The notes: a model not told the origin generated them from the sequence alone. DNA of 19,492 nt from Pelomonas sp966111775 (GCA_966111775.1 CBHWBD010000088.1:1-19492); one strand, 5' to 3'; counted from the stretch's first letter, positions 7,727 through 16,523 are shown. A program made the numbers and translations.

Positions 7727-9199
7727 TTAGGCGGCATTGTCGGCAGATCGCCGCCAGAAGCGCGTCAGTCTTGCAAAGGCTGGATCGGCGGCCAGCGGAT
7801 GGCGGCACCAGGCCAGCGCCAGCAGCCACGACACGCAGCAGCTGAGGATGGCCAGCACGAACCAGGGGATGGGCAGGGTCTGGCCGGGCTCGCGCGGGTG
7901 CAGCCACAGCAGCAGCGCCGGCAGGGCCAGGGACAGCAGGGCCACGGCCCCGCTGCGCGAGAGCTGGCCACGCAGCACCCGCCAGTCGTTGGGCAGGAAC
8001 TTGCCCTTCACGGCATAGACCAGCGGCAGCTGCAGCAGATTGGCCACCACCAGGCCGGCGGCGCAGGCCCAGGGCTCCCGCCAGTAGGCCGCTGCCGCGA
8101 CGATGAGGACCGCGCGGCCCGGCTGGAAGACCACCTCCATCCGGGTCAGCAGGTCCATGCGTCCCATGGCCACCATCAGATTGCCGATCAGGCTGATCGC
8201 CGCGGCCAGCGCACCCGCGAGGCAGAAGATGGGGACCAGCGGCGCCGCCGCATCCCACTGCGGCCCGAACAGCAGCCTCAGGGTCTCCAAGCCGTACAGC
8301 GCCACGAAACCGTAGAAGGGCCAGGCCACCACGCAGACATAGGTGACGCTGGAGATGTACAGCGGCTCCATGGGCTGCTGTTCGCGCACCGCCTTGGCAT
8401 AGGCGGGATAGGCCACATTGCGCACGGCGCCCATCAGGTCGCGATGGAAGAGATTCATCAGGCCCTGGGCGCGGCTGATCAAGGCGACGGGCGTGAAGCC
8501 CATCAGCTTGCCCACGGCCAGGTCGTTGATGTCCATGGATACTGAGGTGACGACGCCCACCAGCGAACTCTGGGCACCGAACTTGAACAGACTGCGCCAT
8601 TGCGACAGGCCGGGTCTCAGCAGGCGCCGCTCGCCCTGGGCCCACCAGGCGGCAAAGCCGGTGGTGGCACTGACGACCAGCGTGCCGGCCACGAGGCCGA
8701 CCGGGCCGAAGCCGGCCCAGGACAGGCCGACGCTGGTGAGCGCACCGGCCAGCGTCGCCATCAGGTTCACGACGGCCAGCGGCTTGAAAGCCAGGCGGCG
8801 GCGCAGCAGGGCCAGCGAGATCGTCGAGAAGGGCAACAGCAGGAAGTTCAGCGAGGCCAGCCACAGCAGGTCGCGCATGCGCGGCTCGCGGTAGAAGTCG
8901 GCCACCCAGGGCGCTGCGCCCAAGACGACCAGGCCCAGGCCGATACCGATGATCAAGGTGACACCCAGCGCCGTGCGGATGTGCTCGTCGGTCAGGTCCT
9001 TCTCCTGGATCAGGTAGCTGGCCACGCCGAAGTCGCGCAGCACCTGGGCGATGCTGATGACGGCCAGCGTCACCGAATAGACGCCGATCTGGTCGGGCGT
9101 CAGCAGCCGCGCGATCAGCAGGTTGCTGACCAGATTGATGAAGATCAGCGCATACCGCTCCGCGAAGGAGAACAGCAGCGCGCTGCGCACGCCGCTCAT
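7727..9199 (-). CDS. Wzx-type polysaccharide / lipid-linked oligosaccharide flippase
   Basis: An integral membrane protein of 490 residues in the MOP/PST superfamily (polysaccharide biosynthesis protein). It would move the undecaprenyl-linked repeat unit across the inner membrane. Most of the chain is hydrophobic, with about 12-14 potential membrane segments. It begins FAERYALIFINLVSNLLIARLL followed by the usual short loop TPDQIGVYSV, and is split midway by a hydrophilic loop (KFGAQSSLVG then DINDLAVGKLMG). The C-terminal tail is basic (RLTRFWRRS). The ATG at 9199 overlaps the preceding glycosyltransferase stop by 4 bp (ATGA). An in-frame extension upstream to 9592 lies inside that glycosyltransferase and is not used. 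With a ligase/polymerase-like gene in the same operon, a Wzx/Wzy-type export route is likely. Confidence 0.9.
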   Translation of the reverse strand: MSGVRSALLFSFAERYALIFINLVSNLLIARLLTPDQIGVYSVTLAVISIAQVLRDFGVASYLIQEKDLTDEHIRTALGVTLIIGIGLGLVVLGAAPWVADFYREPRMRDLLWLASLNFLLLPFSTISLALLRRRLAFKPLAVVNLMATLAGALTSVGLSWAGFGPVGLVAGTLVVSATTGFAAWWAQGERRLLRPGLSQWRSLFKFGAQSSLVGVVTSVSMDINDLAVGKLMGFTPVALISRAQGLMNLFHRDLMGAVRNVAYPAYAKAVREQQPMEPLYISSVTYVCVVAWPFYGFVALYGLETLRLLFGPQWDAAAPLVPIFCLAGALAAAISLIGNLMVAMGRMDLLTRMEVVFQPGRAVLIVAAAAYWREPWACAAGLVVANLLQLPLVYAVKGKFLPNDWRVLRGQLSRSGAVALLSLALPALLLWLHPREPGQTLPIPWFVLAILSCCVSWLLALAWCRHPLAADPAFARLTRFWRRSADNAA

Positions 9200-10470
9200 T
9201 TCAGGGGCTCCAGTTGGCGGCCATCGGCGGCGGCGTCCAGCACCTGGCCCAGGCGGCGCGTCGTGGCGGCGCGGCTGTAGCGCTCGATGTCCCGTGCCGG
9301 CTCGACGCAGCCTTGCCCTCGCAGCCACGTCAGCAGGGTCCGGGCCAGGCCGGCCACGTCGCCTGGTTCGACGCGCAGTCCGCCACCGGTCTCCTCCAGC
9401 ACCCGGGCGACCTCGCTGGCCTCGGGCACGACGGCCAGGATGGTGCGGCCGCAGGCCAGGTATTCGAAGAGCTTGCCGGGCAGCGAGGCGATGGCGTAGT
9501 AGCCGCTGGGCACCGGCAGATAAAGCAGGTCGGCCTGCTTCATCAGCGTGACGGCCTGGCCATGGGGTACGGGGCCCAGCTCGCGGACCCACTCGGTCAC
9601 GCCGGCCTCAGCCGCCGCGCCAGGCTTGAAGCCGGCTGCCTGCACGCGCAGCCGCGCCAGCTCGGGAGCGCCCTGGGCCTTCAACAGCGCGATGGCGGCG
9701 TAGAGGTCCTGCAGGCCGTAGCCGGGCCGCCAGACACCCGTGTAGGCGATGCGGAACAGGCCATCGGCGGGCAGCTCGACATCACCCGCGAAGTCAGCGG
9801 GCTCGAAGCCATTGGTGATGAGGTGCAGGTCGTCGCGGCCGCAGTCGCGGCCCACGCTCTCCACCAGGGCGTGCGTGACCGTGATGACGGCCGCCGCGTC
9901 CTGGGCGGCCATGCGTTCCAGCGCCGGGTTGTCGCGCAACTGCTCCGGCGTGGCCTGCTCCCAGGCCATGTCGCCGCTGGGCGTCCACTGGTCGCGGTAG
10001 TCCAGCACATAGGGCTTGCCGGTGCGGCGCGACAGCTCGCGGGCGGCGAGGAAGGCCGTCCAGGGCCAGCCGCTGGCGTAGATGACGTCGAAACCCTCGC
10101 GCTGATGCAGCTGCATGGCCCGCTCGACGGCGGGCTGGAGCCAGCCGGCCGCCTTGTCGGGCAGATTCTCGCGAGCGCGCAGCCGCCAGGCCAGGCCTTC
10201 GACGGCGCGCTCGCGCAGGCCACCGGGTAGCCAGCCCGCCAAGCGCCGGGCCAGCGCGCGCGAACGCAACGGCACGCGCTCGACACGGGTGCCAGGCCGC
10301 AATTCGGCCAGCATCTCGGGCTCCACGCTCGAGGCGCCATCGGGCTCCAGCGCCACCACCAGCGGCTCCCAGCCGCAGTCGGGCAGGTTGTTGACGAAGC
10401 TCAGGCTGCGCCGCGTGCCCGAGTTGGCGATCGGCGGAAACAGAAAGGCGAGAACGAGAACCCGGCGCAT
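9196..10470 (-). CDS. GT-B fold glycosyltransferase (GT4-like)
   Basis: A predicted cytoplasmic glycosyltransferase of 424 residues that adds one sugar to the lipid-linked repeat. The N-terminal acceptor domain opens with a hydrophobic strand and FPP (11-13), then GTRR (18-21). DYRDQW (157-162) and TNGFEP (219-224) follow. The C-terminal donor-binding domain contains YTGVWRPGYG (243-252) and PGKLFEYLACGRTIL (331-345). There Glu336 occupies the position of the second glutamate of the GT4 E-x7-E motif; the first is replaced by a small residue. The SGYYAIASLPGKLFEYL region resembles family-4 members of other EPS loci. The ATG shares one base with the deacetylase stop (TGATG), and the end overlaps the flippase start by 4 bp. 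Donor sugar and linkage are not predictable. Confidence 0.88.
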   Translation of the reverse strand: MRRVLVLAFLFPPIANSGTRRSLSFVNNLPDCGWEPLVVALEPDGASSVEPEMLAELRPGTRVERVPLRSRALARRLAGWLPGGLRERAVEGLAWRLRARENLPDKAAGWLQPAVERAMQLHQREGFDVIYASGWPWTAFLAARELSRRTGKPYVLDYRDQWTPSGDMAWEQATPEQLRDNPALERMAAQDAAAVITVTHALVESVGRDCGRDDLHLITNGFEPADFAGDVELPADGLFRIAYTGVWRPGYGLQDLYAAIALLKAQGAPELARLRVQAAGFKPGAAAEAGVTEWVRELGPVPHGQAVTLMKQADLLYLPVPSGYYAIASLPGKLFEYLACGRTILAVVPEASEVARVLEETGGGLRVEPGDVAGLARTLLTWLRGQGCVEPARDIERYSRAATTRRLGQVLDAAADGRQLEPLK

Positions 10471-11429
10471 CAGTTGGACAGATTGCGCGCCAGGCGCAGG
10501 CCGAACTTCAGGCGGCCGCGGTCCCAGGGCGTGAAGCGCGGGATCTGGAAGATGTCGTCGCCGCGCCGGGCCGCGGCCCAGCGGGTGGAGACGGCGGCGT
10601 CGAAGCCCAGCTCGCGGGCGATGGCGGGATGCACCTCGGGCAGATAGTCGGTGCCCGGCTTGCCGTTGGGATAGGCGAACAGGCCGACCTTCTCGCCCAG
10701 CAGCGCCTGCAGCGTGTCGCGGCTGCGGCCCATCTCGTCGGCCGCCTGCCTGGCGTCCAGCGTGGCCAGGATGGGATGGCTGACCGTGTGCGCGCCGATC
10801 TGCATGCCGGCGCGGCGCAGCGCCCTCACCTGCTCGCTGCTCATCATCAGGTCGTCGGGCGGGCGCACTTCGGCACGTTCAGCGATGGCATTGACGCAGG
10901 CCACGCGGGGCTCGGGCGGCAGGTATTTCACGCGCTCGATGAGCTTGCCCAGGGCCGCGCGGCGGCTGGCAGTGTCGCCCAGGGCGTGCTGGCCGAGATC
11001 CTCGCCGCGGCCGTCCTGCAGGCCGCGCAGGTCCAGCAGGGGCTTGGCGCTCAGCCGCACGGACTCGATCAGCGTGTCGTTCCACATGCGGCCACCGTCC
11101 AGGAAGCCGGTGGCGACGAAGAAGCTGCAGGGCAGGCCATGCTTTTGCAGCAGGGGCAGCGCGACGTCATGGTTGTCGGCATAGCCATCGTCGAAGCTCA
11201 GGGCCGCGGCGCGGGCCGGCAGGCTGCCCTCCTGCAGGCGGCGGGCCGCCTCGTCCAGAGGCAGCACCTGGAACCAGGACTTCACCCAGCCCAGCATCTC
11301 GTCGAAGCGCGCCGCGTCCACCTCGTCGGGGAAGAGCGGGTCGGGCTCGCGCAGCACGCGGTGAAAGATCAGCACGTTCAGCCGCGCGCGCGCGCCGGCC
11401 GGGGACAGCAGTTGCAGCAGCGGTGTCAT
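10470..11429 (-). CDS. Polysaccharide deacetylase (NodB-homology, carbohydrate esterase 4)
   Basis: A protein of 319 residues. The CE4 NodB domain hydrolyses N-acetyl (or O-acetyl) groups on glycans using a metal ion. Visible motifs are the N-terminal LIFHRV (20-25), motif 1 SFDDGYADN (78-86) with Asp80 as base and Asp81 as metal ligand, motif 2 AHTVSHP (213-219) with metal ligands His214 and His218, and FAYPNGKPGTD (251-261) near the expected arginine/motif-3 region. An insert of about 80 residues between motifs 1 and 2 is common in the larger EPS-locus members. There is no clear signal peptide or membrane anchor, so it may act in the cytoplasm on lipid-linked intermediates, or be exported by a route I cannot see. 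The ATG at 11429 overlaps the ligase stop by 4 bp. It differs from the exosortase-locus deacetylases that start with a VDVEDYF-type motif. Confidence 0.9.
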   Translation of the reverse strand: MTPLLQLLSPAGARARLNVLIFHRVLREPDPLFPDEVDAARFDEMLGWVKSWFQVLPLDEAARRLQEGSLPARAAALSFDDGYADNHDVALPLLQKHGLPCSFFVATGFLDGGRMWNDTLIESVRLSAKPLLDLRGLQDGRGEDLGQHALGDTASRRAALGKLIERVKYLPPEPRVACVNAIAERAEVRPPDDLMMSSEQVRALRRAGMQIGAHTVSHPILATLDARQAADEMGRSRDTLQALLGEKVGLFAYPNGKPGTDYLPEVHPAIARELGFDAAVSTRWAAARRGDDIFQIPRFTPWDRGRLKFGLRLARNLSN

Positions 11430-12742
11430 GGCAGCGGGATGCTTTTCTTCTTCTGGAAACGCTTCTTCAGGAACTCGGGCCAGTAGATGACCGGCTCCTC
11501 CTTCTCGCGCAGCCATTCCTTGCGCTGCAGCCAGCGCTGGCCGACGACGGCCAGGACCAGGATGTTGTAGGGCAGGTCCCAATAGCTCAGGCTCAGGAAG
11601 GCGCCACCCACGGCATAACCGGCCAGGCTGACCTGCAACATGCCGCCGAGGTCGGACAGCCACTGCGTCTCGGGCTTGCCGCGCGCCTTGACCCGCAGAT
11701 TGCCGGCCGTGAACCAGACCATGGTGAACAGCGTCAGGAACAGGAAGAGGCCGACAAAGCCCTGCTCGCCCAGCACCATGAAATAGATGCTGTGCGCCGC
11801 GTGCACGTCGTTGGGATCAGGACCGTAAATCTGGAAGATGACGCCCGTCCAGATCATGAAGCCACCGCCGAAGAAGTTGGACTTCGCCAGGTTCCAGGCC
11901 ATGCCCCAGGCATTGATGCGGCCCATTGCCGACTCGTCCTGCTGGTAGGTCTTGATGGTGTTCATGCGCTCCCACCATTCCGCAGGCATCAGCGACAGCA
12001 GGGCCACCGCGACGACCACCATGCCGATGGCGCCCGCCAGCTTGTTCTTGCTCCGCCACCACAGCACCAGGGCCATCGCGGCAATGGCCAGCAGCGCGCC
12101 ACGGGAATGGCTGCCCAGGGCCGCCATCGCCATCAGCACCATGCAGATGGTCATCGTCGTCTTGGCCCATTTGGCCGTCATCTGCATCTGCAGGAAACGC
12201 ATCAAGGGAATGACGATGACGATGGCCAGCGCAATCTCGTTGTTGCCCTCGATATAGGTGTTCTCCGGCCCCCAGACCTTGTAGCTGCCGCCGGTCAGCA
12301 CCGTGAACGCGCCGCCCTTGACGCCGAAGAAGCCGATGGAGATGACCAGCACCCAGGTCAGCAGCATCATGTGGCGCTTGCTGTGCAGCAGCACGATGGT
12401 GACGAGGATCATCAGGTCGATCTTCATGACCCGCTTCCACAGCTCGAAGCTCTCGTCCAGCAGCAGCGAGAACGGCAGCGTGATGCACATCCACAGCATG
12501 AAGAGCATCAAGGTGACGTTCTCGCGGTTCAGCGAGTAGTCGCGCCGGTCCTTGGTGATGAAGAGGCCGATTAGCGTCGCCCCGCCGATGGCGGCGGCAA
12601 AGGGCATGGTCCGCAGCGCCCAGGTGAGCTGGTGCGGGTTCATGATGCTCATCCAGGTCCACCCCAGGATGCCGATCCAGGGCCGGCGGAAGGCCTGGAT
12701 GATGATCCAGACCAGGATGGCGAGCAGGGTGAGGTCACGCAT
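11426..12742 (-). CDS. O-antigen ligase/polymerase-like membrane protein, exosortase-A-associated O-glycosylation ligase type
   Basis: A multi-pass inner-membrane protein of 438 residues with a Wzy_C / O-antigen-ligase-like core. The N-terminus MRDLTLLAIL, then FRRPWIGILGWTWMSIMNPH (18-37) and LTWALRTMPFA (39-49), matches what I remember of the putative O-glycosylation ligase found beside exosortase A genes. SHSRGALL (211-218) resembles the conserved cytoplasmic-loop motif of the superfamily. The large periplasmic loop (about 252-316) ends with AHSIYFMVLGEQG (316-328), where His317 and Glu326 are candidate catalytic or binding residues. The C-terminus is cytoplasmic and very basic (KKRFQKKK). 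The ATG at 12742 overlaps the preceding glycosyltransferase stop by 8 bp. An upstream in-frame extension to 12853 lies inside that gene and is rejected. The role is either repeat-unit polymerisation or transfer of glycan to protein or lipid; sequence cannot separate these. Confidence 0.85.
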   Translation of the reverse strand: MRDLTLLAILVWIIIQAFRRPWIGILGWTWMSIMNPHQLTWALRTMPFAAAIGGATLIGLFITKDRRDYSLNRENVTLMLFMLWMCITLPFSLLLDESFELWKRVMKIDLMILVTIVLLHSKRHMMLLTWVLVISIGFFGVKGGAFTVLTGGSYKVWGPENTYIEGNNEIALAIVIVIPLMRFLQMQMTAKWAKTTMTICMVLMAMAALGSHSRGALLAIAAMALVLWWRSKNKLAGAIGMVVVAVALLSLMPAEWWERMNTIKTYQQDESAMGRINAWGMAWNLAKSNFFGGGFMIWTGVIFQIYGPDPNDVHAAHSIYFMVLGEQGFVGLFLFLTLFTMVWFTAGNLRVKARGKPETQWLSDLGGMLQVSLAGYAVGGAFLSLSYWDLPYNILVLAVVGQRWLQRKEWLREKEEPVIYWPEFLKKRFQKKKSIPLP

Positions 12743-13940
12743 GGGGCGCGGCTCCCGTGATGGACCGGAACAGCGCCAGCTGGCCGTCCGTTGTCGCCTG
12801 CCAGCTGAAGCCTTCGGCATAGCGGCGGGTGGCGGAACGGTCCACGCCTGCACTCAGCAATTCGGCAACAGCCGTTGCGAACGAAGCGCCGTCGCGCTTG
12901 GCGACCAGGCGACCGGCCTCGGGCCCCCCCACCACCTCGGGCGTGCCCCAGATGTCGGTGGCGACGACCGGCGTGCCGCAGGCCATGGACTCCAGCAGCA
13001 CATTGGCCCAGCCCTCGCGGCTGGAGCACAGCAGCAGCACGTCGGCGGCGCTGTACCACTTCAGCAGCTCGGTATTGGGCAGGGAGCCGGTCAGCCTCAC
13101 CTTGTCCCTCACGCCCAGGCGGGCAGCCAGGGCCGTCAACGCCGCCCTCTCCTCCCCCTCGCCGATGACGACGAGGCGGGCACCGGGGCGATGCTTGACG
13201 AGTTCGGCCAGGGCTTCGATGGCCACGTGATGGCCCTTGCGCTCGATCAGATGGCCCACCGACAGCAGCAGCGGTTCGCCCGCCACGCCCAGCTCGACGC
13301 GCATCTGGTCCTGAGGCAGCGGCCGGAAGCGCTCCAGGTCGACGCCGTTGCGCAGCGTGTTCAGCTTGGCGGAGTCATGCCCCCAGCCGCGCAGCACGTC
13401 CATCAGCGCCGCACAGACGCCGATGGAGCCCGACGCGCGGTTGGCAGCCCATTCGATCATCCGCTTGGGCAGCGGGTACTCCGGGATCAGGTTCAGGTCG
13501 GTGCCGCGGGCCGTGATGGTCAGCGGCTTGTTGAACCACTTGGACAACAGGGCGGCGGCGACGCCGTCCGGGTAGTAGTAGTGGGCGTCGATGAGGTCGA
13601 AATCGAAGCCCTCGGCTATGAGCTTGCGCACCGCGGCGCGTGCGCCCAGGGCCAGCGTCAGCGGCGCGGAGGTCATGCCGACCTTTGGGGCAAGCAGATA
13701 GCGCGGATGCAACACGTCCAGCCCATTGCGCTGCTCACGCGCCGGCGTGGCGGCGAACTTGGCGTAGTCGCCCCAGCGCGGATTCGTCGACGGGAACCAC
13801 GGCACGGGCGCGACGACGCGCGACTCGACCTGGCCGCTCTTCATCAGCTCGCGCAGCCGCGTCTCCACGAAGATGCCGTGGCTCGGCCGCACGCTGCTGG
13901 GAAAGAGCGTGGAGAAGGTCAGGACCTTCAGCTTCTTCAC
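12735..13940 (-). CDS. GT4 family glycosyltransferase
   Basis: A cytoplasmic GT-B retaining glycosyltransferase of 401 residues. The N-terminal domain has LFPSSVRPSHGIFVETRLREL (12-32), the glycine-rich acceptor loop typical of family 4. DAHYYYPDG (118-126) and TARGTDLN (143-150) follow. The donor domain has SVGHLIERKGHH (227-238) with Arg234 and Lys235 for phosphate binding, VIGEGEERAAL (258-268), and an intact E-x7-E motif in REGWANVLLESMACGTPVVATD (Glu309 and Glu317). All features of an active enzyme are present. The ATG at 13940 overlaps the preceding stop by 4 bp. The end overlaps the ligase start by 8 bp, the longest overlap in the operon. I recognise the family but not the sugar specificity; the context implies assembly of the EPS repeat unit. 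Confidence 0.92.
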   Translation of the reverse strand: MKKLKVLTFSTLFPSSVRPSHGIFVETRLRELMKSGQVESRVVAPVPWFPSTNPRWGDYAKFAATPAREQRNGLDVLHPRYLLAPKVGMTSAPLTLALGARAAVRKLIAEGFDFDLIDAHYYYPDGVAAALLSKWFNKPLTITARGTDLNLIPEYPLPKRMIEWAANRASGSIGVCAALMDVLRGWGHDSAKLNTLRNGVDLERFRPLPQDQMRVELGVAGEPLLLSVGHLIERKGHHVAIEALAELVKHRPGARLVVIGEGEERAALTALAARLGVRDKVRLTGSLPNTELLKWYSAADVLLLCSSREGWANVLLESMACGTPVVATDIWGTPEVVGGPEAGRLVAKRDGASFATAVAELLSAGVDRSATRRYAEGFSWQATTDGQLALFRSITGAAPHA

Positions 13941-15202
13941 GCTGCGGCCTCCACGGCTTCAGCAGCTTCGATGAGGATGCGGCCGAAGACCTCGGCAGCG
14001 ACGCGGTGGCCGAACTGCGCCTCGACCAGCTCGCGGGCGGCGCGCGACAGTTTCAGGCGCAGGGCGCCGTCGGCGATGAGCTTGAGCGTGGCCTCGGCCA
14101 GCGCTTCGGCGCCATCGGCGCACAGGAAATGCGTGCCGTCCTCGACGTCCAGGCCCTCGATGCCGATGCTCGTCGACACGACGGGCAGGCCCATGGCCAT
14201 GGCCTCGAAGGCCTTGATGCGGGTGCCGCCACCGACACGCAGCGGGATGACGAAGGCCTGGGCGTCGCGGGCATGGTCACGTACATCGTCGACAAAGCCC
14301 GTGAAGCTGACGCCCGGCACATTGCGCTGCACCAGCGAGGTCGGCGGGTTCTTGCCGACGACGCGCAGCTTGGCCTCAGGCACCTGGGCAAGCACGCGCG
14401 GCCAGACCTCTTCGATGTAGAAGCGGATGCCGTCGACATTGGCTTCCCAGTCCATGGAGCCGGTGAAGACGACCGTCGGCGCGCCGTCGGCCGGGGCCTG
14501 CCAGGAGAAGAAGTCCAGGTCCACGCCGGTCGGGATGGCACGGGCCGTCTTCAGGCCGTCGTTCTTCTCGAACATCCTGGCGTCGCGTTCGGACACGGCG
14601 ACGACGCGCGTGAAGGCCGACAGTGCCTCGCGCTCGAAGCGGCGCATCTTGGCAGCCTGCGAGGCCCACAGCCAGCGCAGCGGTGCACTGGCGGCCGTCT
14701 TGGCATGGCGCTCGAAGATCTCGGCTTCGACGTTGTGCGTGAAGCAGACCGTCGCGCCCTTCAGCGTCTCGGGGCGCAGCACGGCGGCATGGACGAAGTC
14801 GAAGACCACAACGTCGAAGTTCTCCGCGGCCAGCAACTGCTCGACGGCGGCGACGGCGGCCGGCGTGCGGTCATTGACCACATTGATGGGCAGGGGCGAC
14901 AGCAGGTCGGGCGCGCGCCGCCAGCGCGGACGCGCCTCGCTGGGCTGCCAGCCGATGAAGCGCCCGCACAGACGGTCGAGTTCGCCCCGCCATTCGCGCT
15001 GCTGCTCGGCGGTGGCCGGCGACAGCAGCGTGATGTCGAATTGCCCGCTTTCCTTCAGCCCGCGCAGGATGTTGCCCGTGCGGATCTTGCCGCCGGCATC
15101 TGCCGGGAACAGGAAGACCGGCGAGACGAACGCGACCTTCAGCGGGCGCTGCCGGGTCGCAGCATCCGCCGCAGCGGCCTCGCGCGTCGGGGCCAGGCTC
15201 AT
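13937..15202 (-). CDS. GT-B glycosyltransferase resembling exosortase/EpsH-associated sugar transferases
   Basis: A predicted glycosyltransferase of 421 residues. After a short Ala-rich N-terminus it starts the first Rossmann domain with VAFVSPVFLFPADAGGKIR (23-41). DFVHAAVL (135-142) and FTHNVEAEIFER (154-165) resemble the acceptor domain of exosortase-system sugar transferases. The donor domain carries TGSMDWEANVDGIRFY (247-262), VVGKNPP (281-287), TGFVDDVR (301-308) and GGGTRIKAFEAMAMGLPVVST (324-344). There Lys330 and Glu333 lie in the GT4 signature, while the first glutamate of E-x7-E is absent. This variant is normal in this subgroup. I place the start at the ATG at 15202, sharing one base with the dehydrogenase stop (TGATG). 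A GTG one codon upstream is equally possible. The subfamily link to exosortase-A loci is from memory and fits the neighbouring amidotransferase and ligase. Confidence 0.87.
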   Translation of the reverse strand: MSLAPTREAAAADAATRQRPLKVAFVSPVFLFPADAGGKIRTGNILRGLKESGQFDITLLSPATAEQQREWRGELDRLCGRFIGWQPSEARPRWRRAPDLLSPLPINVVNDRTPAAVAAVEQLLAAENFDVVVFDFVHAAVLRPETLKGATVCFTHNVEAEIFERHAKTAASAPLRWLWASQAAKMRRFEREALSAFTRVVAVSERDARMFEKNDGLKTARAIPTGVDLDFFSWQAPADGAPTVVFTGSMDWEANVDGIRFYIEEVWPRVLAQVPEAKLRVVGKNPPTSLVQRNVPGVSFTGFVDDVRDHARDAQAFVIPLRVGGGTRIKAFEAMAMGLPVVSTSIGIEGLDVEDGTHFLCADGAEALAEATLKLIADGALRLKLSRAARELVEAQFGHRVAAEVFGRILIEAAEAVEAAA

Positions 15203-16518
15203 CACCAGCAGATGCCCTCGTACTGAGCGAAACCGGCCTCGCGTAGGTCGGCATAGCCGTTCAGGTCCACGACACGCGCGCCCCTGCCCAGGGCGATGAT
15301 GCGCCGGCGGGTCTCGGCGTCGGCATGGCCGACGACGATGATCTCGGCGCGCGCCAGCACGGCATCGGGCGTCTCGTGCAGCAGCTTGTCGAGGTGAGGA
15401 ATCTCGCGGTCGATGTATTCCTTGTTCTTGCCGAGCAGGCGGGCAATCTTGACGAACTTGTCGTAGATGGCCAGGTCGAAGCCCTTGCCCAGCAGCTTCT
15501 CGGCCAGCACCACCAGCGGCGAATCGCGCAGGTCATCGGTGCTGGGCTTGAAGGCCAGGCCGAACAGGGCCACAGGCTTGCGGCCCTGGGCGGCGATGAG
15601 GTCGTAGGCGCGGCCGATGTGGGCGTCGTTGCTGGTCAGCAGCGAGCCGAGCACGGGGATCTCGACGCCCTGCTCGCGGGCGATGGTCAGGAAGCCCTTG
15701 ACCTCTTTGGGCAGGCAGGAGCCGCCGAAGGCGAAGCCGGGGCGCAGATAGGCCTTGGAGATGTTGAGCTGCTTGTCCTCGCAGAACAGCGCCAGCACAT
15801 CGCGCGAATCGAGGCCGGCTTCCTTCAGCACGGCGCCGGCTTCGTTGGCGAAGACGATCTTCAGCGCATGGAAGACGTTGCACAGGTATTTGACCGACTC
15901 CGCCACGCCGACGTCGGCGGCGACAAAGCTGCCGGGCACGCCGGTGTAGAGGCGCTTCATGACTTCGACGCCGGCCTCGTCCAGGCTGCCGACGATGGTC
16001 TGCGGCGGGTTGTGGAAGTCGGAAACCGACGAGCCTTCGCGCAGAAACTCGGGGTTGAAGACCAAGCTCAGGCGGTCGCCGATCTTGCGGCCGGCTGCCT
16101 TCTCCAGCAGCGGTGCGATGCGGGCCCGCGTGGTGCCGGGCGCCACGGTGCTGCGGATCACCAGGGTGTGCTGGCCGTCCTTCTTGGCGATCTCGGCGCC
16201 GATCTGGCCGACGACGGCGTCCAGCGCCGTCAGATCGGGCATGTAGTTGGGCAGGGACGGCGTGGCGACCGAGATCAGCGAGATCTCGGTGTCGCGCACG
16301 GCCGCGGCGACATCACGCGTGGCGGTCAGCTTGCCGGCCTTGACGGCGGCGCCGATCAGTTCCTCGATGCCCTCTTCCACGACGGGCGACTGGCCCGAGG
16401 CGATCAGTTCGACCTTGAGCGGGTTGATGTCCACGCCCACCACGTCGTGGCCGAGTTCGGGCAGGCAGGCGCAGGACACCGCACCGACGTAGCCGAGACC
16501 GAAAACCGAAACCTTCAT
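15202..16518 (-). CDS. Nucleotide-sugar 6-dehydrogenase, AlgD (GDP-mannose dehydrogenase)-like
   Basis: A protein of 438 residues in the UDP-glucose/GDP-mannose 6-dehydrogenase family, which oxidises C6 of a nucleotide sugar in two NAD-dependent steps to a uronate. The NAD site is VFGLGYVGAV (5-14) with Asp30 at the end of the second strand. Further motifs are RSTVAPGTT (122-130), NPEFLREGSS (155-164), KYLCNVFHALK (210-220; Lys210, Asn214) and GFAFGGSCLPKE (261-272). The catalytic Cys268 is at the same residue number as in Pseudomonas AlgD, as I recall it. The C-terminus ends EGICW, also as in AlgD. The likely product is therefore GDP-mannuronate, although the WlbABC genes downstream would want UDP-GlcNAc oxidised. 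A strong ribosome binding site AAAGGG lies five bases before the ATG. It starts 27 bp after the amidotransferase stop and ends overlapping the next gene by one base. Confidence 0.9.
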   Translation of the reverse strand: MKVSVFGLGYVGAVSCACLPELGHDVVGVDINPLKVELIASGQSPVVEEGIEELIGAAVKAGKLTATRDVAAAVRDTEISLISVATPSLPNYMPDLTALDAVVGQIGAEIAKKDGQHTLVIRSTVAPGTTRARIAPLLEKAAGRKIGDRLSLVFNPEFLREGSSVSDFHNPPQTIVGSLDEAGVEVMKRLYTGVPGSFVAADVGVAESVKYLCNVFHALKIVFANEAGAVLKEAGLDSRDVLALFCEDKQLNISKAYLRPGFAFGGSCLPKEVKGFLTIAREQGVEIPVLGSLLTSNDAHIGRAYDLIAAQGRKPVALFGLAFKPSTDDLRDSPLVVLAEKLLGKGFDLAIYDKFVKIARLLGKNKEYIDREIPHLDKLLHETPDAVLARAEIIVVGHADAETRRRIIALGRGARVVDLNGYADLREAGFAQYEGICW

Positions 16519-16523
16519 GTCGT

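Noticed and set aside
6624..8864. Upstream extension of the acetyltransferase frame giving a 940-residue protein
   Set aside because: The extra 747 residues are an out-of-frame reading of the WlbA-like and flippase genes, with Arg/Gly/Ala-rich nonsense. Only the last 193 residues, from the ATG at 6623, are real.
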